A stretch of 64,000 bases of DNA from Flagellimonas sp. HMM57 (GTDB lineage: Bacteria > Bacteroidota > Bacteroidia > Flavobacteriales > Flavobacteriaceae), in assembly GCF_021390175.1 (NCBI RefSeq), contig NZ_CP090004.1, forward strand, positions 2,108,001 through 2,172,000. The letters run 5' to 3'. Of the stretch, positions 55,155-63,549 are shown piece by piece. The stretch's first letter is position 1. Each line of letters starts with the position of its first letter. The position numbers were made by a program, and so were the translations under genes. The notes beneath the pieces were generated by a model that saw only the letters and a list, made by a program, of their open reading frames with translations, was not told the origin of the DNA and searched no databases.

Positions 55155-55193
55155 TATCTCAATATTAAGATATTTATCTTGATATCAAGATAA
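55155..55193. promoter_or_regulatory. Tandem MarR-type operators
   Basis: Site 2 (55174-55193), TTATCTTGATATCAAGATAA, is a perfect 20-bp palindrome. Site 1 (55155-55172), TATCTCAATATTAAGATA, matches its own complement except at one pair. Their centres are 20 bp apart, about two helical turns, in the region shared by the serine hydrolase and MarR promoters. Confidence 0.65.
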
Positions 55194-55228
55194 AATTTTC
55201 TTAAAAATAGGTTATCATAAAAGAACAT

Positions 55229-55717
55229 ATGAAGGAAACAGATTTATTGGACGAATTGATTATTGATTGGGAGAGAGAAAGACCAGATCTTGATGCATCA
55301 GCAATGAATGTGGTGGGAAGAATACTTTTTCTTGGTAAAAAAATTGAAAAACAAACTAGCTTGGCACTACAAGAGTATGGTATTTATTATACTGATTTGG
55401 ATGTATTGGCCACTTTGCGAAGAGCTGGAGAACCTTACCAACTTTCGCCCACACAGCTAAGAAAATCGGTTTTGATTACCTCTGGCGCCATGACCGCATT
55501 GCTTGATAGATTGGAAAAAATGGAGTTGTTATATAGATTGCCTGATCCTAAAGATGGACGGGTAAGTTTGGCAGTCTTGTCTAATCAAGGAAGAAAAATC
55601 ATAGATAAAGCTATAGCCGTTAGATTTAAAGCAGCGGAATCCAACTTACTTAACCTAAACAAATCAGAAAGAAAACAACTTGCCGAGCTCTTAAAGAAAA
55701 TTACCGTTTCAAAATGA
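55229..55717 (+). CDS. MarR family transcriptional regulator
   Basis: A 162-residue winged-helix dimer-type repressor: LDVLATLRRAGEPYQLSPTQLRKSVLITSGAMTALLDRLEKMELLYR is the HTH, and the wing is PDPKDGRVSLAVLSNQGR. It probably binds the palindromes just upstream and controls itself and perhaps the divergent serine hydrolase. The ligand is unknown. The stop overlaps a short downstream ATG (ATGA). Confidence 0.93.
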   Translation: MKETDLLDELIIDWERERPDLDASAMNVVGRILFLGKKIEKQTSLALQEYGIYYTDLDVLATLRRAGEPYQLSPTQLRKSVLITSGAMTALLDRLEKMELLYRLPDPKDGRVSLAVLSNQGRKIIDKAIAVRFKAAESNLLNLNKSERKQLAELLKKITVSK

Positions 55718-55821
55718 AAACAACATTATTGATTGTTGTTATTCTTTTTAAAATGTTCTTTACAGATTTTAAGTGGTGTTGGGGATGCACTTTTAAAAAA
55801 CGTTTGGTCTGTTTGTATTGA
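55714..55821 (+). CDS. Short 35-codon frame coupled to marR (doubtful)
   Basis: An ATG overlapping the marR stop begins MKTTLLIVVILFKMFF, a hydrophobic start like that of a small membrane protein, and the frame then ends in a Cys/Trp/Lys-rich stretch. It may be a remnant of a longer gene or noncoding. No homology is recognised. Confidence 0.25.
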   Translation: MKTTLLIVVILFKMFFTDFKWCWGCTFKKRLVCLY

Positions 55822-55872
55822 GTAAATTAAAATAAGGATATTTAAAAGGTATATTTGGATTTAAGGTTTTTT

Positions 55873-56448
55873 TCATTTCCTTAATCCCCCTTCAGCTTTT
55901 TCCTTAATTTTTTCTAGCCAAACTTGATGAAGTCTTTCGAGCTTTTTGGGTTGAAATGTCTTTTCCAAAAAAGTTAGAAAACCATGTTAGGACTCCTCTG
56001 TAATCAGTTTGCAACCATTTTCAGTAGGAATAATAAGCCATGCATGATATCCTTTTATATTTTTCTTTATAGAGATCCAACTCAATCTTGTATGGGGTTC
56101 AAATTCTTGTATCGAAGATTCAAAGTCGAGCCCCATGGTTTTCCATACGAATACCGAATCTTCCTTCAAAATTCCATCTGTGGAGGTTTTTACTTTTACC
56201 TTCGATGCCCCTTCATACCAATCGGGCCAAGTTTCGGCTTACAATAAGATATCCCATACTTTTTCTGGTGGGGCTTTTATATCAATCTCATTGTGTGCAA
56301 AAAACCCGGCATCCTTTGGGTCATATTCTTTTGGCCAATTGATTTGTTCAGGGTATGGCTGGCTCATGGCCACTTTCTTTTTTGTGCTTGTACATGAGGT
56401 TAGTAAAACCAGTGAAAGTAAAACGGTAGATAGGATTGTTCTTTTCAT
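55873..56448 (-). pseudogene. SRPBCC-domain lipoprotein gene with two in-frame UAA codons
   Basis: One 191-codon frame is open except for two TAA codons. It has a lipoprotein signal (lipobox LLTSC), an SRPBCC (START/AHSA1-like) domain beginning IDIKAPPEKVWDILL, then TAA at 56239-56241, then AETWPDWYEGASKVKVK through to LITEES, a second TAA at 55987-55989, and HGFLTFLEKTFQPKKLERL to the TGA at 55873-55875. There is no frameshift. In homologues the second position would be expected to be Gln (EESQHG); CAA to TAA is one change. It lies 17 bp after the DUF1569-like gene and is last in its operon. Called a pseudogene, but decay is otherwise absent. Confidence 0.85.
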
Positions 56449-56465
56449 TAGTGATATTGTTTGAA

Positions 56466-57011
56466 TTATCCTTTAATGATATCTCGTATAATTTTTAAGT
56501 GGTGTTCCGTATGGATTTCAATGAACCGTTTGGCAGTTTTTTTCTTCAACCTTCCCAAGTAAGGGTGCGTAAAAAAGGCTTTTTCAGGAACTGAATCATA
56601 GGCATCAAGGTTAAACCTAGCTTCGTTTAAATGAATATATAAGCTGTCAGTGAGTATTGTATCCGGTGGGGTCACTATTTTTGGAGCTTCTGCCCTTCCT
56701 CTTGGAATTTTATTTATCAATAACAAAAAAGAACGACCTAGGTGAATGCTTCCCCTATACTCTTCGGGGTTCGATTTTTTAACAGCTTTGTAAATTTCAT
56801 TTATCGTTCTTAGGCTATGGTCCACATGCCATGCAACCGGCACCTTGGAGACATTAGGGTCAATGCTGTCCCGGTACTTGATGTAGCTCGCGAGTTCGAT
56901 TAGTTCATCTCCCAAAAACATTTTATCGTTATCTTGATTTTATATTTTAGAGCTTAAAATTATAAGTCCAGTCGCTAACAAGGGCAATACCACTATCAAT
57001 ATTATTTTCAT
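56466..57011 (-). pseudogene. DUF1569/DinB-like protein gene with in-frame UAA after the membrane helix
   Basis: The frame starts at ATG 57011 with a membrane helix (MKIILIVVLPLLATGLIILS). It meets TAA at 56940-56942 (codon 24) and continues in the same frame through MFLGDELIELASYIKYRDSI, VAWHVDHSLRTINEIY and RFIEIHTEHHLKIIRDIIKG. Family members I recall have an N-terminal helix, so the two parts look like one gene. The part from ATG 56921 (151 residues, with DinB-like His residues) could still be made as a cytoplasmic form. It lies 18 bp after the SDR gene. Confidence 0.75.
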
Positions 57012-57029
57012 TTTCACTACGCTTTGGTT

Positions 57030-57845
57030 TTATAGGTTATTTTGATGTTTCGTCATCCCGCTCATAACCATTTTCATGATTCGAATTTTCCCCCAACGGG
57101 GTACGGTGCGTAAACCCAAAATCAAAATTTTGGTCAATGTTCCGGGGAAAACAGTGGATTTTTTCCCAAGGGCCTTTAAAATGGGAACAGCTACATCTTC
57201 TGGTTTTAGGGCATTGCCCATCTGCATATTTGCTGTTTTGGCAAAACTACTGTTTACGGGTCCTGGAGCTGCTGCCAAGACATCTACGTTATAGGGTTTG
57301 AGTTCATGGTACAATCCTTCGCCCAAAGACTGCACATACGCTTTGGTAGCTGAATAATTAGCGGCATTTGGCACTCCTTGAAAACCTACTATAGAACTCA
57401 TAAGTATGATTCCACCCTTTTTTTGCTCAGCGAATTTTCTTCCAAAGTAATGGGTAAGCATCATCAATGCTAAAGTATTTACCTGAAGCATTTGTATCTC
57501 ATTGTCTAAGTTTGAATTTATGAATTCACCAGACGTTCCAAAACCTGCAGAAGCTATAAAAAGTCCAATTGGTAAATCTTCAAGTTCTTCAATAAGTTTA
57601 TATATGCCCAAAGTGGTTGAAATATCTGCTACAATAACCTCGGTGATGATTTTAAAAGTAGTTTCGAGGTCATTACTCAATGCTTGTAAAGCTTCTTCAT
57701 TTCTACCGCTTAGAATCACATTGAGACCAGCTTCTGCGACTGTTTTTGCCAACTCTTTTCCGATGCCTGAGGATGCTCCTGTAATTAATCCCCATGGGCC
57801 ATACGTATTCAATAATTTATGTTTTGTATTATCGGAAAGTTTCAT
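57030..57845 (-). CDS. Short-chain dehydrogenase/reductase
   Basis: A 271-residue classical SDR with the NAD(P) motif TGASSGIG (about 22-29), SSIVGFQGVPNAANYSATKAY giving the catalytic Ser and the YxxxK pair, and a typical C-terminal region. The substrate is unknown. It lies 12 bp after the TonB receptor gene and is intact, unlike the two genes that follow it. Confidence 0.9.
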   Translation of the reverse strand: MKLSDNTKHKLLNTYGPWGLITGASSGIGKELAKTVAEAGLNVILSGRNEEALQALSNDLETTFKIITEVIVADISTTLGIYKLIEELEDLPIGLFIASAGFGTSGEFINSNLDNEIQMLQVNTLALMMLTHYFGRKFAEQKKGGIILMSSIVGFQGVPNAANYSATKAYVQSLGEGLYHELKPYNVDVLAAAPGPVNSSFAKTANMQMGNALKPEDVAVPILKALGKKSTVFPGTLTKILILGLRTVPRWGKIRIMKMVMSGMTKHQNNL

Positions 57846-57857
57846 CTTTTTGAAGGT

Positions 57858-60245
57858 TTAAAATTGAAATTTGTACCCAAAATCGGGGAAGAAGCCTATT
57901 TGATTGACCTGATCAATTTGATTGCTCAAGCGATTGTAACGTCTTACAAATGCATTTTCATTATTGGTCACATTCTGTAAATCAACATAGAACTGGTGCG
58001 ACCGCTTTTTTGTGCTGCTGTTCAAACGAATCCCAAATTTGATATCCCAACGGAAATAATCATCAAAACGCTCACTGAATGCTGAATCCTCTTGCTGTAC
58101 TTCAAAACCTGCTTCTTGGGATGCTGCCAAATCAATAGGGGTAAAGTATTGTCCTCCCGAAGTCGCTAAACGAGTATCTACAAAGAGTACGTTACGGCCA
58201 GAAGCCCCGATTTTGAATTCCCTACCGGTCAAAAAGTTGACCACATAGCCATTATTAAAAGGGCTGTTTCGCTCAATACCATCACTGCCTTCATATTTGC
58301 TTTCAAAAAAGGATCCTGTTAATAAGCCGTAATACCCTTTGCTGAAGAACTTTTCCAAGGTGAACTCGATACCTCTATTAAAACCAGTACCATCATTGAC
58401 CAAGGATACCCGGTCATTGTCAAAAACAAAATCGGCGCCTTCGGTTAACGAGGAATAGCTAGACGGAAAGGGTTCCACTAAAGCATTTTCAATATCTTGG
58501 TAATAGACTTCTACCTTGCCACGCCAGTTAGCTGCCAATTTTATATCGTAACCCAATACATAATGGGAACTACGGACAAAATCCAGATTGTGGTTGGTCT
58601 GTATTGCTTCGCCATTGATACTCTCATTAATAAAAAGTAATGGCAATGGGGCAGGTTGATGATGCAAACCATAACCAAAGCTTAGTGTTTGGGAACTGGA
58701 AAAATTATATTTAATTCCTGCTCGGGGTTCAAATACAAACTGCTCGTTAAGAGAACTGTACAGGTTGTGCAATCCTGCATTGAGTGTTATGCTTTCCGTT
58801 AACCGGAATCGTCCTTGCAGGTATGGTTGAACAATTGCAAATGTCTCATCAACATCTCTAACGGTAGCAAAATCTGGGTCTCCGTCTCCGTCAGTATCAG
58901 GTTGCTCCTCTCTATCTCTAAGCAAAGATTCGAGACCGAAGTTCTCCACTAAGATTCCACTACGCAGAGTCACTTTGTTGCTTAACTTACTATTAAAAAG
59001 GGTTGAAAAAGTAAGTCTGTATTCTAGGTCATCGGTATCGAAAAAAGGAATAACCCGTTCATCAGGGGTATCCTTATTAAAATAACGATCAGCATTTACC
59101 TCACTCTGCGCCAATGAGCCTCCTATAATAGTTCGTAAATAGGTGTTATTACCAAGATTGATGCGATGCTTTATGCCCAATACTCCAAAACGTGATTCAA
59201 CAAAAAGGTCTTCGTCCTCTGCGGCAAACAAATCATCCTCATCGATTTCATCCCCTAGAAAGTCTATATTGGACGTTGCCAAAATGCCAAACAGGGAGAA
59301 GTTTCCCAATTTTCCTTTTCCAAAGTTTAGATTGAAGGATATATCTGCATAATTAGGAACTGCAGTAGATGCTCCACCAGCTCCGCCACCAATAAGGCCA
59401 ATCAGAGAATAACGAGCAGCTAGAAGAAAAGAGCCATTGTTGTTACCCATAGGTCCCTCGGCAGTAGCTTCCAAACCTGTAAATGCTCCTGCTTGTGCAG
59501 TAAATTCATAGTTGTCCACATTTCCGCTCCTAAAACTAAGGTCAAAAACACCCCCAAGTGCATTACCATACTCTGCGGGGAATGCTGAGGTAATGAAATC
59601 GGAATTTTTTAGCATATTTGGGTTGATGGCAGAAACAGGACCGCCTGTAGTACCAAAAGCTGCAAAGTGATTGGGGTTTGGAATGGGAATTCCCTCTACC
59701 CTCCAAAGCAATCCTATTGGGGAGTTGCCCCTTACAACGATATCATTTCGGCTATCATCTGGAGTAGATACTCCGGCAAAGTTTGCTGCCAACCGACCAA
59801 CATCGCTTCGCCCACCAGAAAAACGGGTTACTTCCTCAATTCCAAATTGGCGAGCAGATACTGTGGCAGACTTGTTCAAGGGTCTGTCTTTGTTGGTATC
59901 GGATGTTAGCACTACTTCGTCTAACTGATTAAAAGACTCCAATAGCGCAATGGTGAGGCTTACATCTTTTCCGGAAGTGACGATTACATTCGGAATCGTT
60001 ATGCTTTCATAACCGATATAGCTTATTTGGACGGCCCGCCTTCCCAAGGGAACTTCCTTCAGAATAAAGCGACCATCAAAATCCGTAATCGTTCCAGTTG
60101 CCAATTCAACATTTAAAAGCTCAACTGTTGCGCCTTGCAGGGGCTGCTCGGATTGCTTGTCGATTACAATTCCTTTTATTACTCCGGTTTGTGCCATTCC
60201 CGCTAATCCAACGAATGCGAATAACACTAAAACAATTTTTCTCAT
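57858..60245 (-). CDS. TonB-dependent outer membrane receptor
   Basis: The 795-residue receptor has a signal peptide ending near GMAQ, a carboxypeptidase-regulatory-like domain (about 22-105), a plug including RFSGGRSDVGRLAANFAGV, DIVVRGNSPIGLLWRVEGIPIPNPNHF and EYGNALGGVFDL, and a barrel ending in DFGYKFQF. The upstream frame to 60386 lacks a signal peptide, so the ATG at 60245 is the start. It heads the operon with SDR, DUF1569-like and SRPBCC genes and is divergent from a LytS/LytTR pair. Confidence 0.92.
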   Translation of the reverse strand: MRKIVLVLFAFVGLAGMAQTGVIKGIVIDKQSEQPLQGATVELLNVELATGTITDFDGRFILKEVPLGRRAVQISYIGYESITIPNVIVTSGKDVSLTIALLESFNQLDEVVLTSDTNKDRPLNKSATVSARQFGIEEVTRFSGGRSDVGRLAANFAGVSTPDDSRNDIVVRGNSPIGLLWRVEGIPIPNPNHFAAFGTTGGPVSAINPNMLKNSDFITSAFPAEYGNALGGVFDLSFRSGNVDNYEFTAQAGAFTGLEATAEGPMGNNNGSFLLAARYSLIGLIGGGAGGASTAVPNYADISFNLNFGKGKLGNFSLFGILATSNIDFLGDEIDEDDLFAAEDEDLFVESRFGVLGIKHRINLGNNTYLRTIIGGSLAQSEVNADRYFNKDTPDERVIPFFDTDDLEYRLTFSTLFNSKLSNKVTLRSGILVENFGLESLLRDREEQPDTDGDGDPDFATVRDVDETFAIVQPYLQGRFRLTESITLNAGLHNLYSSLNEQFVFEPRAGIKYNFSSSQTLSFGYGLHHQPAPLPLLFINESINGEAIQTNHNLDFVRSSHYVLGYDIKLAANWRGKVEVYYQDIENALVEPFPSSYSSLTEGADFVFDNDRVSLVNDGTGFNRGIEFTLEKFFSKGYYGLLTGSFFESKYEGSDGIERNSPFNNGYVVNFLTGREFKIGASGRNVLFVDTRLATSGGQYFTPIDLAASQEAGFEVQQEDSAFSERFDDYFRWDIKFGIRLNSSTKKRSHQFYVDLQNVTNNENAFVRRYNRLSNQIDQVNQIGFFPDFGYKFQF

Positions 60246-60379
60246 AGTTTTTTTGTTTGATTGAGCCAAAGGTGAACGATCATTGTTTTTGCAGGAAATA
60301 TGATTGGTTGGAGTGTTAGATTTACTTTTAAAATGATAAATAAGAAAGTGGATGGTATATAGATAGTGAAATGGAAATG

Positions 60380-60423
60380 AATACAATTCAACAACAATAA
60401 TGACAATACAAGATGTAATACAA
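60380..60423. repeat. Three AATACAA direct repeats in the divergent control region
   Basis: AATACAA occurs at 60380-60386, 60405-60411 and 60417-60423, in the 235-bp space between the TonB receptor and histidine kinase genes. LytTR regulators commonly bind direct repeats, but the spacing here is not a standard one. Confidence 0.35.
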
Positions 60424-60480
60424 CGTATGGGAGGTTAGAAAATCAATTAAAAAACGGACTTGTGTATCTTTAACATACAA

Positions 60481-61566
60481 ATGAAAAATGTTTTAGAAAA
60501 AAGAAGAGTGTACAAGTTTTTGTTCCGATGGATGGTCGTGAACGTGGTTTTCTTACTTATAAAGGTATCCGTTGAACACGATAGAAAAGAGATTGATTCT
60601 TTTTTGGACCCAACTACGCTATTCTATTATCTGACGACCTTTATGTTCTTTATGGTTACATGGGAATTTAACGATTGGTTGATAAAAAGGGAACGAAAAA
60701 GGGCAAAGCTTAATTTTAAAAATAGCTTAAAAATATTTGCGCAGACTATGGCATTATTACTGCCTTTAAGTGCAATTGTTTATTTTTTGGCACTCTTTCC
60801 ACTTCGTGAGGCAATAGGCATTGTTTGCGAAGATCCTTTTTTGGAATTCAGAAGTGATTTTTTTAGGGTGGCGCTTATAGGTTCTACGGTTGTTTTTATA
60901 AACCTTTTCTACTTTACGATGAAGCAAAAAGAAGAAATGGAAGAACAAATGGAAAATCTTAAAAGGGAAATGCTGGCTTCAAAGTATTCTTCATTAAAGA
61001 CCCAAATAAGTCCACATTTTCTGTTTAATAGCTTGAATACATTAACCTCCCTCATGTATGAAGATCGGGATTTGGCCTCTGATTTCGTGACCAGACTTGC
61101 ATCGAGCTATCGCTATATTTTAGAGAACAATGAAGATGATCTGGTGAGCTTAAGAAAAGAGTTGAATTTTCTGGATGCTTTTGTTTTTATGATGGAAGTT
61201 CGACATAAGAATGCAGTTTTCATTAAAACCGATATTAAGGTTTCTGCTGAAAATTATTGGATTCCCACATTGACATTACAAATGCTCATTGAAAATGCTT
61301 TAAAGCACAATTTATATTCGAAAGAAAAGCCATTGTATATCTCTATTGGTTCTATTGAAAAGAGTGCTCTGGCAATTAAGAACAATTTACGAAAGAGAAC
61401 ATTAAAATATGAGACGACCAAACTAGGTCTTGAAAATATAAGGAAGCGATATTCCTATTATACTAATAAGCAAGTACTTGTTAGGGAAGAGGATGATGTT
61501 TTTGAGGTAATTGTTCCACTTTTGGATAAGAATATAAAGGAAACGAATATTTTGGCCATATCGTAA
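60481..61566 (+). CDS. LytS-type sensor histidine kinase
   Basis: The 361-residue protein has about four membrane helices (about 15-150), a short coiled coil and a His_kinase domain with the phosphoacceptor motif SPHFLFNSLNTLTSL, followed by an ATPase-like region (LQMLIENALKHN, TKLGLENIRKRY). The start is ATG 60481; a TTG 7 codons earlier overlaps a likely -7 box (TATCTTTA, 60465-60472). It forms a two-component pair with the next gene, one base away. Confidence 0.93.
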   Translation: MKNVLEKRRVYKFLFRWMVVNVVFLLIKVSVEHDRKEIDSFLDPTTLFYYLTTFMFFMVTWEFNDWLIKRERKRAKLNFKNSLKIFAQTMALLLPLSAIVYFLALFPLREAIGIVCEDPFLEFRSDFFRVALIGSTVVFINLFYFTMKQKEEMEEQMENLKREMLASKYSSLKTQISPHFLFNSLNTLTSLMYEDRDLASDFVTRLASSYRYILENNEDDLVSLRKELNFLDAFVFMMEVRHKNAVFIKTDIKVSAENYWIPTLTLQMLIENALKHNLYSKEKPLYISIGSIEKSALAIKNNLRKRTLKYETTKLGLENIRKRYSYYTNKQVLVREEDDVFEVIVPLLDKNIKETNILAIS

Positions 61567-61567
61567 T

Positions 61568-62323
61568 ATGAAGGCAGTTATTGTAGAGGATGAGGAGTTT
61601 GCATCAAAAAGACTGGCACAGTTGGTGGAACAGCTTGCACCAGAAATTGAAATAGTCGCTAAAATCAATTCGGTTGAAAGTGGAACGGTATGGTTTAAAA
61701 AAAACGACTCTCCCGATTTGATTTTTTTAGATATTCAACTCAATGATGGTTATGGGTTCGATATTTTGGATGGCCTAGAAGAACACCCTCCAGTAATTTT
61801 TACCACTGCATATAATGAATTTGCGATTAGGGGCTTTAAATATAATGGAGTGGATTATTTGCTAAAGCCCATTGTTAAGATGGATTTAAAAGTAGCTCTA
61901 GAAAAATTCAAAAACAATATCACTAGAAATGGTCATACGCCTACAAATAGTTTAGAACATTTAAAACAACTTTTCCATAAGGAGTACAAACATCGTTTTA
62001 TGGTCAAAGTGGGAAACCAGTTTAGGTTGTTCAATGTAGAAGATATTGCCTATTTTAAATCCGATGAAGGTTTAATTTGCCTGCATACCCATTTGGCCCA
62101 ATCTTACCCAATTGAATATACGATAGATCAATTGGAAAATATTTTAAATCCTATTCATTTCTTTAGGGTCAACCGTAAATTTATGGTTTCAGTAAAGGCC
62201 GTAACGGAAATACATAGTTATTTTAATAGCCGACTCTTGCTAAAACTGCTGCCAAAAGAAGAGGAACAAGTGATCGTATCAAGGGAACGTACCACCAATT
62301 TTAAACGGTGGTTAGATATGTAA
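61568..62323 (+). CDS. LytTR family response regulator
   Basis: A 251-residue protein with a receiver domain (about 1-115, phospho-acceptor Asp in LIFLDIQLNDG, KPI at the switch lysine) and a LytTR DNA-binding domain (about 135-250, FMVKVGNQFRLFNVEDIAYFKSDEG, HFFRVNRKFMV). It is the partner of the preceding histidine kinase and may control the divergent TonB receptor operon. Confidence 0.95.
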   Translation: MKAVIVEDEEFASKRLAQLVEQLAPEIEIVAKINSVESGTVWFKKNDSPDLIFLDIQLNDGYGFDILDGLEEHPPVIFTTAYNEFAIRGFKYNGVDYLLKPIVKMDLKVALEKFKNNITRNGHTPTNSLEHLKQLFHKEYKHRFMVKVGNQFRLFNVEDIAYFKSDEGLICLHTHLAQSYPIEYTIDQLENILNPIHFFRVNRKFMVSVKAVTEIHSYFNSRLLLKLLPKEEEQVIVSRERTTNFKRWLDM

Positions 62324-62331
62324 AAATCACT

Positions 62332-63435
62332 TTACCACCGCTGATTCTTGAAACCATTGGTCTTTGCAAATTCGACTGTGGCTACCAAATAGTCTTCTAA
62401 ATTATACTGGGGCAATGGCAAAATACTTTCCAGTAGCGTAGTATCCCATTCATAGGGTTTTGAGGTCAAATATGGGGTCAGATGTATGCCTATGGTCTCG
62501 TAGTAAAACTGTTCCAATGAACTTTCAAATTCAGATGCAGTCGTTATTAGTTCTTGTGTAAGCTTAAAATTTTTAAAGTTGACCGTTTCCAAAATTTTTG
62601 AAATACCATTAAAAATATTGGTTCCTTCAGAATTGACAATATTGAGTTGTTGAACATCGGTATCAAATACTTTGGCAATTACCTTGGCTGCGTAATCAGT
62701 AGGGATAATATTTAGCTTACTATCAATATTTGCTTGTATCCGTACCGAATCAAGAGAGGTATTACGATAGAAAAACTTTGCGAAAAGATAAAATACCATA
62801 TACTTTGAAATAAAGAAACTTGGTTTGTCCATAATGTTTCCACCTAAAACACTAGGGCGTAATATTTGAATAGGAATTTCTTTTTTAGCTCCTTCTTTCA
62901 CCAAATATTTTTCTGCTGCATGTTTAGATGCTTCATAGAAGTTGCGATACTCCTTCTGTTCTACGTTTACGTAATTATCATTCAATAAGCCATCTAATTT
63001 GCCAATGGAAAATGCAGTGCTTATATATATAAATTTCTTAAGGTATGTCGAATACGCTTTGAATATGGCTTGGGTAAGTGCAAGATTTTCTCTAAAAATT
63101 TCTTCTTCACTATCAGGATTTACGGAAAGATTAACGTAGCCTGCCGAGTGAATAAAGTAATACTTTTTGTTTTCCTCAAGGAATTTGTTTGGTTCCAACA
63201 ATTCATCCGCATCAATAACGATTATTCTTTTGGAAAGTTCTTCTTTATGTGTTCCAATAAAGCTTGGGGCAGCATTGCTATCGAGCATTTTTGAAATCCT
63301 TGCTTCTGGAGAAGTCATTTTTTTCTTGCGTACGATAAGGTATACTTTTTCCAGTACGTTGAGTCTATTTTCAAGCAATGAAAACAGCACTTGAGAACCG
63401 AGTGTCCCTGTTGATCCGGTAAGAATGATATTCAT
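62332..63435 (-). CDS. NAD(P)-dependent reductase-like SDR (male-sterility/thioester reductase type)
   Basis: A 367-residue extended SDR: nucleotide motif GSTGTLGS near the start, YFIHSAGYVNLSV, the YEASKHAAEKYL active-site Tyr-Lys pair, and LRPSVLGG. This fits the NAD_binding_4 group, which reduces acyl thioesters or modifies sugars. No carrier domain is attached. The longer frame to 63486 runs through a terminator, so the ATG at 63435 is the start. Confidence 0.83.
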   Translation of the reverse strand: MNIILTGSTGTLGSQVLFSLLENRLNVLEKVYLIVRKKKMTSPEARISKMLDSNAAPSFIGTHKEELSKRIIVIDADELLEPNKFLEENKKYYFIHSAGYVNLSVNPDSEEEIFRENLALTQAIFKAYSTYLKKFIYISTAFSIGKLDGLLNDNYVNVEQKEYRNFYEASKHAAEKYLVKEGAKKEIPIQILRPSVLGGNIMDKPSFFISKYMVFYLFAKFFYRNTSLDSVRIQANIDSKLNIIPTDYAAKVIAKVFDTDVQQLNIVNSEGTNIFNGISKILETVNFKNFKLTQELITTASEFESSLEQFYYETIGIHLTPYLTSKPYEWDTTLLESILPLPQYNLEDYLVATVEFAKTNGFKNQRW

Positions 63436-63468
63436 TCGAGAACTATTAAAGTTGTAAATATCGCACAT

Positions 63469-63503
63469 AAAAATAAACCCTTGCATACCTGCAAGGGTTT
63501 ATT
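63469..63503 (-). terminator. Terminator for ahcY
   Basis: A 14-bp perfect stem (63472-63485 with 63490-63503) with a TACC loop, followed on the minus strand by a T run, lies 46 bp after the ahcY stop. Confidence 0.85.
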
Positions 63504-63549
63504 GGTTTTATCTGTACTGGATATCCTTTTAAAAGAGAGGATAAATTTA

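Noticed and set aside
55873..57011. Reassignment of UAA to Gln as a genetic code change
   Set aside because: Many intact genes here, such as glmS and atpD, end in UAA, so a general code change is excluded. Only local readthrough or mutation remains possible.
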